Assembly: GCA_910589655.1 (NCBI GenBank)
Contig: CAJUTJ010000154.1
Coordinates: forward strand, 1-48,036
Source of the DNA: an uncultured Acetatifactor sp.
Lineage (GTDB): Bacteria; Bacillota; Clostridia; Lachnospirales; Lachnospiraceae
DNA: 48,036 nt
Direction of reading: 5' to 3'
Positions within the stretch are counted from its first letter, which is position 1. Every line of letters starts with the position of its first letter. Both the position numbers and the translations under genes were made by a program. Below the pieces are notes generated by a model that saw only the letters and a program-made list of their open reading frames with translations, was not told the origin of the DNA and ran no database searches. This document shows, piece by piece, positions 1-8,013 of this stretch.

Positions 1-59
1 AGAATCTCGCGGTCGCCGTCTTTCAATATGATGTTCCCATATTTTTTGTTTCTGCCCAT
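1..59 (-). CDS. 5' end of a gene running off the window, possibly IS630-family transposase
   Basis: Only the first 19 codons are visible, reading MGRNKKYGNIILKDGDREIL-like. The ATG at 59 has a strong GGAGG ribosome site at 68-72 and its own promoter (next entry), so a new transcription unit starts here, unlike the other genes. A short basic start followed by a 'Y-G-x-I-x-L-x-x-x-D-R-E-x-L' stretch resembles the N-terminus of IS630-type transposases (helix-turn-helix region). That is pattern memory on about 20 residues, so the family call is weak. Context supports a mobile element: the gene just upstream (125-931) is cut short. Alternatives are a small DNA-binding regulator that autoregulates through the palindrome at 102-117. 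Confidence 0.4.
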   Translation of the reverse strand, partial: MGRNKKYGNIILKDGDREI

Positions 60-90
60 GGTTTTGTCCTCCAAATAGGTTGATATAACC

Positions 91-118
91 ATTATAGCAG
101 ATGTGTAAATTTACACAA
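91..118 (-). promoter_or_regulatory. sigma-A type promoter with overlapping 16-bp palindrome
   Basis: On the minus strand a perfect -10 TATAAT (91-96) lies 16 nt downstream of TTGTGT (113-118). A perfect palindrome, TGTGTAAATTTACACA, spans 102-117, covering the spacer and the -35. The arrangement suits an operator for a dimeric regulator, or the end of a mobile element that carries its own promoter. It drives the gene that starts at 59. Confidence 0.6.
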
Positions 119-124
119 GAACTT

Positions 125-931
125 TTAATACGTTATACTAGTATAATTAATCCCGTTATTTTCACTGACTAATTTCAGTTCAAATAATTCTATCGGAAAC
201 TCACATATAGGCATTGTTTGATTGCCGTATTCTTCCTTCGTTTCATAGGAAGCGCAAACAATATTTCCCGATGCTATATCATATGATCTGGCAAAATGGC
301 GCATCTCGTCCGGCGCAGTGTAAGGGGGAATAATAAATACCAACAAAAGCCCTGTAATTACAGCCAAAACCAAAAAGCTATATTTACCATCCCGAATTCT
401 ACCCACTACAAAAAACAGCCCCAATGCCGCCAAATGAATAAAGATAATTACACACACAAAGAACTCTTTATAGTTAAATGAATACTCTTGCGTATTATTA
501 AGTTCATTATACTCATCGATCCTTATTGCTATAGTGCCCCTTCCCAAATTGGACAGTACAAGTTCATAAGAGCCTTTATCGATTCTTACTTCTTCCAGGT
601 TAAGTCTAACTTTTCCGTTCCAAATACTTAATGTATCCACTGTTTGAGAATAAATCGGTTGACCGTCCTTTATAATTTCACATAAGATATTACCGTCTTC
701 CCAAGAGGATCCGTTTATATTAAAAGAATATCCTTTTATTCCACTGTCGTACACTACCATTTTATATGTTTTCTGCTCATTTTCACCAATGTAATTATCT
801 ACATATGTCTCCGCTTCAACATGATAAAATGTTGTATCCTTATCATACACTCCAATTAAGTTATCCAGTGAAAATATCAAAAGAATAATTTCCACTATGA
901 ATAGTGCTATCATATATTTCTTTTTAACCAT
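125..931 (-). CDS. DUF2142-type membrane protein, C-terminally truncated
   Basis: 268 aa from an ATG with GGAGGG ribosome site. Residues 7-28 form one membrane helix, followed by an extracytoplasmic beta-rich stretch to about residue 145, then two further helices (about 157-177 and 186-204). The segment PPYTAPDEMRHFARSYDIASG (about 203-223, given here as its key features: PPY, PDE, H-F-A-R) matches the signature of DUF2142 proteins, predicted polytopic proteins of polysaccharide loci related to GT-C transferases. Family members normally have many more helices and are far longer. The reading frame ends at 125, about 30 nt before a new promoter and a putative transposase start, so the gene looks cut by an insertion. 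It is probably non-functional. Confidence 0.6.
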   Translation of the reverse strand: MVKKKYMIALFIVEIILLIFSLDNLIGVYDKDTTFYHVEAETYVDNYIGENEQKTYKMVVYDSGIKGYSFNINGSSWEDGNILCEIIKDGQPIYSQTVDTLSIWNGKVRLNLEEVRIDKGSYELVLSNLGRGTIAIRIDEYNELNNTQEYSFNYKEFFVCVIIFIHLAALGLFFVVGRIRDGKYSFLVLAVITGLLLVFIIPPYTAPDEMRHFARSYDIASGNIVCASYETKEEYGNQTMPICEFPIELFELKLVSENNGINYTSITY

Positions 932-982
932 GAATTCCCTCCAAAAAGTACTACAAACCTCACACTTCTTTCTAAAACCGCC

Positions 983-1933
983 CTACAACTCATCAATTTG
1001 ATCCTTTTCCTTCATCATGTCACTATATCTCTGAATATTCATCTCAAAATCTTGACGGTTTTTTTGAACTAACGTCTGCAAAATCAATCCGGAAAACAAA
1101 GACTGGATAGCGGCAAGCATTGCAAATCCGCAAACTACAAGAGTCGGAATTCTGGGAACTAATCCGGTTTTAAAATATGTCATAATAATGGGAATAAAAA
1201 ACATAAAAGCACATGCCGCTAAAACAAAAGCCAATATGCCGAAAAACCCCATTGGCCGGTAAATTCTGTACAATCGCAATATCGTCTTTATCACCTTAAA
1301 TCCGTCAGAATATGTATTTAATTTAGAAACACTCCCTTCTGGTCTGTCACGATAATCCACCACAACATTTTCCACAAACATATTCTTGTCAACTGCATGA
1401 ATACTCATCTCAGTTTCAATCTCAAATCCTTTCGACAGTATCGGAAATGTTTTTACAAATTGATAGCTAAAAGCTCTATATCCGGTCATTATATCCTTAA
1501 TATCATTGCTAAATAGCAAGTTGATCGACTTTCTAACCAATGCATTTCCCATATTATGAAAAGGTCTTTTATTTTCTTCAAAATACGTAGAAGACAGGCG
1601 ATCTCCTACCACCATATCAACTTTTCGGCACAAAATTTTATCTACCATCTCCGGTGCACATTCTGCCGGATATGTATCATCGCCATCTACCATTATATAA
1701 CATCGTGCATCAACTTCACGGAACATGCGCCGAATCACATTACCCTTTCCCTGTTGAAACTCATATCTGACAATTGCACCTGCTTCGCGTGCAAGTATAT
1801 CGGAATGATCAGTTGAATTATTATCGTATACATATATAGTTGCATCCGGAAGAACCTTTTTAAAGTCTTTCACAACTTTTTCTATTGTTTTGCTTTCATT
1901 ATAACAAGGTATTAATACAGCTATTTTATCCAT
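983..1933 (-). CDS. membrane-anchored family 2 glycosyltransferase (DPM1/GtrB-like)
   Basis: 316 aa. An N-terminal GT-A domain (1-225) starts with a 'VLIPCYNES' nucleotide-sugar binding strand and carries a 'DGDDTYP' Asp-rich motif for metal and donor. Two C-terminal membrane helices (about 230-252 and 265-290) follow, the GtrB/dolichyl-phosphate-mannose synthase layout. Such enzymes load a sugar onto polyprenyl phosphate at the inner membrane face for later transfer by a GT-C protein. The neighbouring truncated DUF2142 protein could have been that partner. Start ATG at 1933 follows GGAG. About 100 nt separate it from the upstream acyltransferase, holding a short hairpin. Confidence 0.8.
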   Translation of the reverse strand: MDKIAVLIPCYNESKTIEKVVKDFKKVLPDATIYVYDNNSTDHSDILAREAGAIVRYEFQQGKGNVIRRMFREVDARCYIMVDGDDTYPAECAPEMVDKILCRKVDMVVGDRLSSTYFEENKRPFHNMGNALVRKSINLLFSNDIKDIMTGYRAFSYQFVKTFPILSKGFEIETEMSIHAVDKNMFVENVVVDYRDRPEGSVSKLNTYSDGFKVIKTILRLYRIYRPMGFFGILAFVLAACAFMFFIPIIMTYFKTGLVPRIPTLVVCGFAMLAAIQSLFSGLILQTLVQKNRQDFEMNIQRYSDMMKEKDQIDEL

Positions 1934-1975
1934 GATTTTTCTCCATTTTTATCAATTACTAAGTCTGTAGAACAA

Positions 1976-1999
1976 GGGCAAACATGCCGTGCTCTGCCC
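1976..1999 (-). other. intercistronic hairpin (B-like)
   Basis: GGGCA...TGCCC arms of 5 bp in the gap between the acyltransferase stop (2031) and the GT2 start (1933). The enclosed 'GGCATGTTTG' resembles the 3' end of the hairpin elements at 29594-29608 and 31129-31143. No following U-tract, so not an intrinsic terminator. Confidence 0.35.
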
Positions 2000-2030
2000 A
2001 CCAAATGAATAGTTATAGTTTCCCATGATT

Positions 2031-3131
2031 TCAACGAATGTCATTTCGAGAAGCAATATATGCATCCGTCATCCGGGAGAGAAGGCTGCCTACAAATACT
2101 GCAGTCACAATGAATACCAGATAGACCAGCTTAGGCCAGCGGGAGTTCGTAATAGCTTGCACAATCCCAGAGTTTACAATCAAATTATTGATGATTAAAA
2201 TGTGCCATAAGTAAATCCCATACTCATATTTTGACAGCAGCAATATACTCTTCACAAACCGGTTCTCAGGATTGCACTGAATCATAGAGCAGAAAAACAT
2301 AATAATCCCCAGCCCCAGTGCCAGAAAGCTATGCCATACATAGCCTGTTATATTATTGGTATGGATATCGTTATTCCTCCCAAGATAACATACCCCATAT
2401 GTAACGATACATCCCAAAACAACCCCGCACAAATATTTGACATTCCTTTTATGTTCGAAATTTGCCTTTTCTCCCAGATATGCCACATACATACCTGCCG
2501 TAAAGTTATCCAGTGACGTTATCAGCTGCCTTCCGCTGAAAAATTCCAAGTTATGGTCCATATTACAGCCCGGTAACACATAAGCATACAGGATGCCCTT
2601 TACAGCTATTGTCACTATAATGCAAAATACGGCGAAAATGATACCGCCTTTTTTCATCCCTCTATACAAAGGATACGCCAAAATATAAAACTGAAAAGTC
2701 ACCCCCATTGTCCATAGCACTCCGTTTATAGCCCCATGGTACTGGGGAAACAGATTATGGATAAATAACAGGTGTGTGACAATACTTTTTATCCCTCCGC
2801 CAAATGACAAATAAGTTCCCCCGTACAGAAAAACGACCGCAAACAATATGGATATATAATATTGGGGGACAATCCGGCGGCATCTTCTCCGCATATACGG
2901 AAGAAAACGAAAACCCTCCTTCCTTTCCTGAGAAGCAATGGAATGATAGATACCGTATCCGCTTAAGGCAAAGAACGCCGTCACTCCGATCTCTCCGCCC
3001 AATGCAACAACTAAGGTTAAAGCACCATACCGAAAAGGAAGACTTCCCGTCAGTGCCCAGCTATGGTACACCAGAACCAGCAACAATGCCGCCGCCCTGA
3101 AAATATCCATCGTATATGATCTTCTGCTCAT
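2031..3131 (-). CDS. acyltransferase family 3 membrane O-acyltransferase
   Basis: 366 aa with about ten predicted membrane helices. The N-terminus 'MDIFRAAALLLVLVYHSW' carries the conserved R and catalytic-type His of acyltransferase-3 (OafA/NolL-like) proteins, which move acetyl or other acyl groups onto sugars of surface glycans. The start overlaps the preceding stop as ATGA (3128-3131), so it is translationally coupled to the methyltransferase/kinase gene. An internal ATG at residue 8 is an alternative start. The acceptor sugar cannot be read from sequence; its place at the end of the ABC-transporter module suggests it modifies that polymer. Confidence 0.85.
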   Translation of the reverse strand: MSRRSYTMDIFRAAALLLVLVYHSWALTGSLPFRYGALTLVVALGGEIGVTAFFALSGYGIYHSIASQERKEGFRFLPYMRRRCRRIVPQYYISILFAVVFLYGGTYLSFGGGIKSIVTHLLFIHNLFPQYHGAINGVLWTMGVTFQFYILAYPLYRGMKKGGIIFAVFCIIVTIAVKGILYAYVLPGCNMDHNLEFFSGRQLITSLDNFTAGMYVAYLGEKANFEHKRNVKYLCGVVLGCIVTYGVCYLGRNNDIHTNNITGYVWHSFLALGLGIIMFFCSMIQCNPENRFVKSILLLSKYEYGIYLWHILIINNLIVNSGIVQAITNSRWPKLVYLVFIVTAVFVGSLLSRMTDAYIASRNDIR

Positions 3132-5191
3132 GATACCGTTATCTCCATCTTCCTTCTAATATCTCTTGTATAAACATCCACTAAATTTTTCGGTTCGGAC
3201 AGTCTCAGCATCCTTCCGTGAATGCGCAGTTCCTTGCTGCCCTTTTTCACATTCCGGCAAAGATATTGTGGATCTAAAGTCATAAACAAATCTTTAATAC
3301 CGTCTTCTCCGTTACAGCTTTTAAATTTTACCGGTTCACCGTCAATGGTAATCTCGATATCCTCACATTTTACCACCTCACCGTCTACGGGATCCCACCG
3401 TAGCGCAATAATATTTTCCCGGTCGCTCAAGTCAAAAACAACTTCAAATTCCCCTTTCTTGTCAATGTAGATATCTTTACACATTTTTTCCTGCTCCGAA
3501 AAACCATTGCCGGTGTCAATATAGAGATCCGTGCTTGTCCTGTAATTTTCACACAGGTAGTCCGTAATATCCACTATACCGTTTATCTTCAAATATTTTT
3601 GCAGTCTCTGGTCAGAGACATAGTTCTCCGCAAAGTGGTTTGCCCATTTTCTAAAGCCTTCTTCTTCCACGGAATCAATTTGGAATCGGGACATCAGCCA
3701 GTTTCTCCCCACCCTCGCTTCCGCCTCCGGATTCTGTTGGAACACTTCATTCATCATCCGCCACAGTATAAACTTCTTGGGCACGGCCGTCTCGATAAAC
3801 CATTCGCAGTCAATCACCTGATATCCTTTTCCGCTGACGAAAATATTATCCAATATCAGATCGATATTAGCGTTTGATACACATACAAACTCTTTGTCGA
3901 TTTTATAGTCTCCGAACATTTTTACAAACTGTTCCGAATAAATGTCTTTTTTTACAAATCCCTCCCCTAAAATCGTATTCCCTATATTCCGGATTAAATC
4001 GGCTACTTTTTCCCTCTCGTTCTTCCGGATATATTCTCCGGCCGTTTCATTCAGGTTCTTCCCTTTTAAATAGGGATATTCAATGAATTGTTCCGTGAGC
4101 TTTCCTTTCAGGTTATATTTTCCCTCGTTGCCGTTTCGGTCTATGGCCGCAATGTGCTGCGCCGCCTCACTTGTCAATGCATATTTTCCCACCGTGCGCC
4201 TTCCTCTGGCATCCGTACGAATAACCGTTCCCACGGCAAATTCTCTTCTGCGGGAAGTATTCAGTTTTGCATACAAAACATGTTCTTTCTCCGGGCCGGC
4301 GGCGCCTGCTTCCACCAAAAAGGAATTGGCAAACTTATCCAGCACCTTTTCCTTTGCCAGAGAATCCGTCATTGCCTTTTCATGGAAAAGGCGTCTGTTC
4401 ATCTTTTCAAAATACACGCCCGTCCTTCCGTAATTTCCGTTGTTGATATTGTCGTCCGTGTATATTTCGGAAGGAAACTTGTAATCCGGATAAGGATAAT
4501 AAAATCTCTGATACCGGAACCCCGACTTCCGCAGCAGCTCCGTAAGCTCGTTTTTGGAGAACGTCCTCACGGAGTTCTCCTCCGGATACTGTCTGATGCC
4601 CAGAAAGCATCTGTCCGTATGATCCTCCGGCGCTCCCGCGAAATATTTTATGCCCAGCCGGTTCTCGATGGCAAGCAGCAGCTTCCCCTTGGGCTTTAGA
4701 TATTTTCTTATATGCTCCAGAAAGGACTGAAAAGGGGTATCTCCCTCCGTAAAACTACAGGCATACTCAAGCACCCCATTGAGAATAATATAATCGTAAT
4801 CCGCCGCAGGCTTCAGATCATTCAGATTCCCAACGATAATCTCCAGATTTTCCAGCTCCTTATTTCGGAGATAATTAATCTCTCCCCGCTGTCTGGACAG
4901 CTCCACGGAAGTCACCGCAGCCGCTTTCCTGCACAGCATCCCCGTGATGGCTCCGCAGCCGGATCCCACCTCCAAAATCCGGCAGCCCTTCTTAAAGGGA
5001 TACCAGTTCAATATGTTTTCCCTGATCAATGACAAATGGTATAAAAACACATAATATTCCTTGGGCTTAACATATTCTGTCAAATCCAGCAGATCCCACC
5101 TGTTTTGTACGGCCTCCAAAATATGCTTTTCAATATCCCCGTCACTGTACAGATCCTTCCCTTTATAATAATCCAATACTAATTTGGCCAT
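3128..5191 (-). CDS. WbdD-like bifunctional methyltransferase-kinase with C-terminal beta domain
   Basis: 687 aa from the second ATG, which has AGGAG six bases upstream (the first ATG, 5197, overlaps that ribosome site). Numbering from 5197: a class I SAM-methyltransferase domain with motif I 'LEVGSGCGAITG' at 75-86 and acidic motif 'SVEL' at 97-100; then a protein-kinase/APH-like domain (about 285-545) with 'NIDLILDNIF' (444-453) as catalytic Asp/Asn loop and 'VIDCEW' (461-466) as metal-binding Asp; then a beta-rich domain (about 570-670). In E. coli O8/O9a the WbdD methyltransferase/kinase caps the chain end and so fixes O-antigen length and signals export by Wzm/Wzt. The adjacent Wzt and Wzm genes make the same role likely here. 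I see no long C-terminal coiled coil (WbdD's ruler); the beta domain replaces it. Confidence 0.75.
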   Translation of the reverse strand: MAKLVLDYYKGKDLYSDGDIEKHILEAVQNRWDLLDLTEYVKPKEYYVFLYHLSLIRENILNWYPFKKGCRILEVGSGCGAITGMLCRKAAAVTSVELSRQRGEINYLRNKELENLEIIVGNLNDLKPAADYDYIILNGVLEYACSFTEGDTPFQSFLEHIRKYLKPKGKLLLAIENRLGIKYFAGAPEDHTDRCFLGIRQYPEENSVRTFSKNELTELLRKSGFRYQRFYYPYPDYKFPSEIYTDDNINNGNYGRTGVYFEKMNRRLFHEKAMTDSLAKEKVLDKFANSFLVEAGAAGPEKEHVLYAKLNTSRRREFAVGTVIRTDARGRRTVGKYALTSEAAQHIAAIDRNGNEGKYNLKGKLTEQFIEYPYLKGKNLNETAGEYIRKNEREKVADLIRNIGNTILGEGFVKKDIYSEQFVKMFGDYKIDKEFVCVSNANIDLILDNIFVSGKGYQVIDCEWFIETAVPKKFILWRMMNEVFQQNPEAEARVGRNWLMSRFQIDSVEEEGFRKWANHFAENYVSDQRLQKYLKINGIVDITDYLCENYRTSTDLYIDTGNGFSEQEKMCKDIYIDKKGEFEVVFDLSDRENIIALRWDPVDGEVVKCEDIEITIDGEPVKFKSCNGEDGIKDLFMTLDPQYLCRNVKKGSKELRIHGRMLRLSEPKNLVDVYTRDIRRKMEITVS

Positions 5192-5294
5192 AAGCATCTC
5201 CTATTTTAGAACCGTCTCCGCAGCAGCTCTCCTTCCGTTTCGAGACCACATCGCTGTTCCCTGATTCAGCCGCACCGCAAAGACTTCCCGCTGC

Positions 5295-6575
5295 CTAAGA
5301 AACCGTTACCTTGATATCCGAGTAAAGATCGAATAGGCCCACCGTATCCTTCTCGGATAATACCATAATATAACATACGTCATACAGCCGATGGTAAACG
5401 GTAAACTTCCCGTCCTTATATCCTGTACATCCCAGCGCCAGAAGATAATCATTACATCGTAAGCTCATTCTCTGCCGGAAGGTAACCACCACATCCTCTC
5501 CGGCATGTGCCGCAGCAAGCATTTTGTCCCCCAGCAGCGTATTACTGCCGGTCAATTCCGTGCCTTTGATGTCTTTCACGGTAAATGCAAAGATGGGTTC
5601 TTGAATATCCTTATTAAAATGCACCTTCATCTTAACCGTAAATTCTTCCCCTTTATGGATGGTGTTCGTTATCTCGCCCTTTTCATTGAGTAGGCAGTAG
5701 TCCACAATCAGAGCCTCCTCGTTTCCGTATTCCACCGCTTTCGGATTGACATTCATCTGCTGTTTCCAGCATTCCGATTCCTCCGCGGTTCCCGGCTCTC
5801 TCCGCTCATCCGCAAGGTTCTCCGGCTCCCCGCCTTTCTCTTCCATAACGGTCATTTTATTAAATAAGTCAATGGCCGTTTTGGGAGTGGTGTCTATGAT
5901 CTGCTTCCCCTTATTTAACAACACGGCACGGTCGCAGTATTTCTGTATGCTTCCCATGGAATGGCTTACAAAGAGAATCGTCTTTCCGCTGTTTTTAAAT
6001 TCTTCTATCTTCCGGAAACACTTTGCCTGAAAAAAAATGTCTCCTACCGACAATGCCTCGTCAATAATCAAGATTTCGGGTTCAATATTAATGGCCACGG
6101 CAAAGGCCAGTCTCACAAACATGCCGCTGGAATATGTCTTCACGGGCTGATGTACAAAATCTCCGATATCGGCAAAGGCCAAAATATCCTCTAATCTGGC
6201 ATCCACCTCGGATCGAGTAAACCCGTTCATCCTTCCGTTTAAGTAAATATTTTCAATGCCGCTGTATTCTCCGTTAAATCCGGCTCCCAGCTCCAGCAGC
6301 GCGGAAATCCTTCCGTTGACCCTGACCTCTCCCTGAGAAGGGCTCAGCACTCCGGTAATGATTTTCAGCAGCGTGGACTTGCCCGCACCGTTTGTCCCTA
6401 TAATCCCCACACATTCCCCCTGCCTGATATTTATGTTGATATCGGACAAGGCATGATGCTCCACGTACTGCTTCCTGCCTGATACGCCTAACGCTTCCTT
6501 CACTCTGTCGAAGGGTTTATTATACAGCTTATATACTTTGCTTACATTTTTCACTTCAATTGCGTAATTTTCCAT
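5295..6575 (-). CDS. wzt: Wzt-like ABC-transporter ATPase with carbohydrate-binding C-terminal domain
   Basis: 426 aa. Nucleotide-binding domain with Walker A 'GTNGAGKST' (60-68), signature 'YSSGM' (148-152), Walker B 'ILIIDEALSVGD' (168-179) and switch His205. A linker to about 285 leads into a C-terminal beta-sandwich (about 290-426). Wzt proteins with such tails bind the terminally modified polysaccharide and export only capped chains; shorter homologues lack it. Directly downstream of the permease and upstream of the methyltransferase/kinase, the classic order. Specificity of the tail cannot be read. Confidence 0.9.
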   Translation of the reverse strand: MENYAIEVKNVSKVYKLYNKPFDRVKEALGVSGRKQYVEHHALSDININIRQGECVGIIGTNGAGKSTLLKIITGVLSPSQGEVRVNGRISALLELGAGFNGEYSGIENIYLNGRMNGFTRSEVDARLEDILAFADIGDFVHQPVKTYSSGMFVRLAFAVAINIEPEILIIDEALSVGDIFFQAKCFRKIEEFKNSGKTILFVSHSMGSIQKYCDRAVLLNKGKQIIDTTPKTAIDLFNKMTVMEEKGGEPENLADERREPGTAEESECWKQQMNVNPKAVEYGNEEALIVDYCLLNEKGEITNTIHKGEEFTVKMKVHFNKDIQEPIFAFTVKDIKGTELTGSNTLLGDKMLAAAHAGEDVVVTFRQRMSLRCNDYLLALGCTGYKDGKFTVYHRLYDVCYIMVLSEKDTVGLFDLYSDIKVTVS

Positions 6576-6621
6576 CTAAATAACCATGCCTTTCCGTCAT
6601 CTGCGATTTTGGGCCGTGGGC

Positions 6622-8001
6622 TTATAGCACATCTGCAAAATGCGGCTTCAATTTCTCAAATATACGGTATCCCAAGAACAGCAGCACCATGGTAACGGTC
6701 CAGAAATATACATTGAGGAGGACATTGTCCCATGCCCATTCATGGTAAATCAGCGCCTGCCTGTATCCGTTTACAATATAGTACATAGGGTTTATCTTAA
6801 ATACCCATTGCCATCTCTCCGGTATCACGTCAATCTCCCACATAATCGGGGTGATCCACACTCCAACCTGAAGAAATACGGCAATGATCTGGGACATATC
6901 CCTGAAAAACAGCACCAAAGCTGATGTCAGATATGTTACTGCCAGCACCAGCACGAACATGGCAAACGAATAATATGCCGCCTGTATCCAGCATAAGCCG
7001 GGGGCCACACCGTTGATCAGGTACATCACCATCAGCAGTATTACAAAAAAGCAATGGACAAACAAGGCCGAAAATATCTTCACACAGGGAATGATAGATA
7101 CGTCAAACACCACCTTTTTTACAAGGTAGCTGTACTCCATCAGACTGTTTGTAGCGCTGTTCCACGCATCGCTGAAAAAGAACCAAGGGATCAGCCCTGT
7201 GGACAGCCATAACGCATAGGGCACCTGAGTATTCCCCGAAGTACCGGAACGGAATCCCACCTGAAAGACAAACCAATACACCAGAATCGTCACAATGGGC
7301 TGTATAAACGCCCACACCGTCCCGAAGGCTGCCCCCGCAAACTTGGTTTTAAAGTCATTTACTGCCAAGTCCCAAATCAAAGAACCTCTGGAAGTAAACA
7401 TGCGGATTACCCTGATTATTTTAATCCTGAATCCCCATAACAACAAAACCATGAGATCCGTATAGACGCAGGCAATGATTCTATATCTCTTATTTAACCG
7501 GTTGGTTTCCTGTCGGCACAGCTGCTCCATGCCCCACTCTTCCACATCAAAGACGAGAAAGGGGTCCCCGTCCTCCGTCCTTATCTCCAGCGTGCCCTGT
7601 CCGGCATATGTCTCGGCGGACTGATTCCGGATTCTGATTTGCTGCCCGGTGATATCCACAGGAATAACCGTATTTCCTACTTTTATCCCCAAATCTCTGA
7701 GGGTAATCCGTGCGGCTTTTGTACCGAAGTCTATCCTCAGATATTTCGTGTCCGAGGGAATAGGACACAGCAGATTCACCCCGCCCTGCTTATCTCCTTC
7801 CTTGAAAATCCGGGAATGCTCTTCCGTAAATTCCTCCGTGCCGCCCCAAAATATCTGGATATCATTGCTTCCCGCATTTTCCACAGCGCCCGAAAACACA
7901 ACGTCAATACTCCTCACCGGCTCCAGATACCGGAACATTAATACATTTACAATGCCGCATAAAACAATTAGTAAAACTCTTCTTATTAACCTTTTTCCCA
8001 T
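6622..8001 (-). CDS. wzm: Wzm-like ABC-2 permease with fused N-terminal extracytoplasmic domain
   Basis: 459 aa, clearly longer than the usual 260-280 aa of Wzm/TagG permeases. One N-terminal helix (7-24) is followed by about 150 beta-rich residues outside the membrane and a second helix near 175-195. The ABC-2 permease proper starts near 205 and has about six helices, with the family-typical 'LAVNDFKTKFAGAAFGTVWAF' entry region (start near 212) and 'NPMYYIVNGYR' near the end. It exports a lipid-linked polymer with the ATPase 46 nt downstream. The added domain resembles the C-terminal domain of the methyltransferase/kinase ('LRIDF...LRDLGI' versus 'LRWDP...CEDIEI'), so it may recognise the same glycan. 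Confidence 0.85.
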   Translation of the reverse strand: MGKRLIRRVLLIVLCGIVNVLMFRYLEPVRSIDVVFSGAVENAGSNDIQIFWGGTEEFTEEHSRIFKEGDKQGGVNLLCPIPSDTKYLRIDFGTKAARITLRDLGIKVGNTVIPVDITGQQIRIRNQSAETYAGQGTLEIRTEDGDPFLVFDVEEWGMEQLCRQETNRLNKRYRIIACVYTDLMVLLLWGFRIKIIRVIRMFTSRGSLIWDLAVNDFKTKFAGAAFGTVWAFIQPIVTILVYWFVFQVGFRSGTSGNTQVPYALWLSTGLIPWFFFSDAWNSATNSLMEYSYLVKKVVFDVSIIPCVKIFSALFVHCFFVILLMVMYLINGVAPGLCWIQAAYYSFAMFVLVLAVTYLTSALVLFFRDMSQIIAVFLQVGVWITPIMWEIDVIPERWQWVFKINPMYYIVNGYRQALIYHEWAWDNVLLNVYFWTVTMVLLFLGYRIFEKLKPHFADVL

Positions 8002-8013
8002 TTTATCCCTTAA

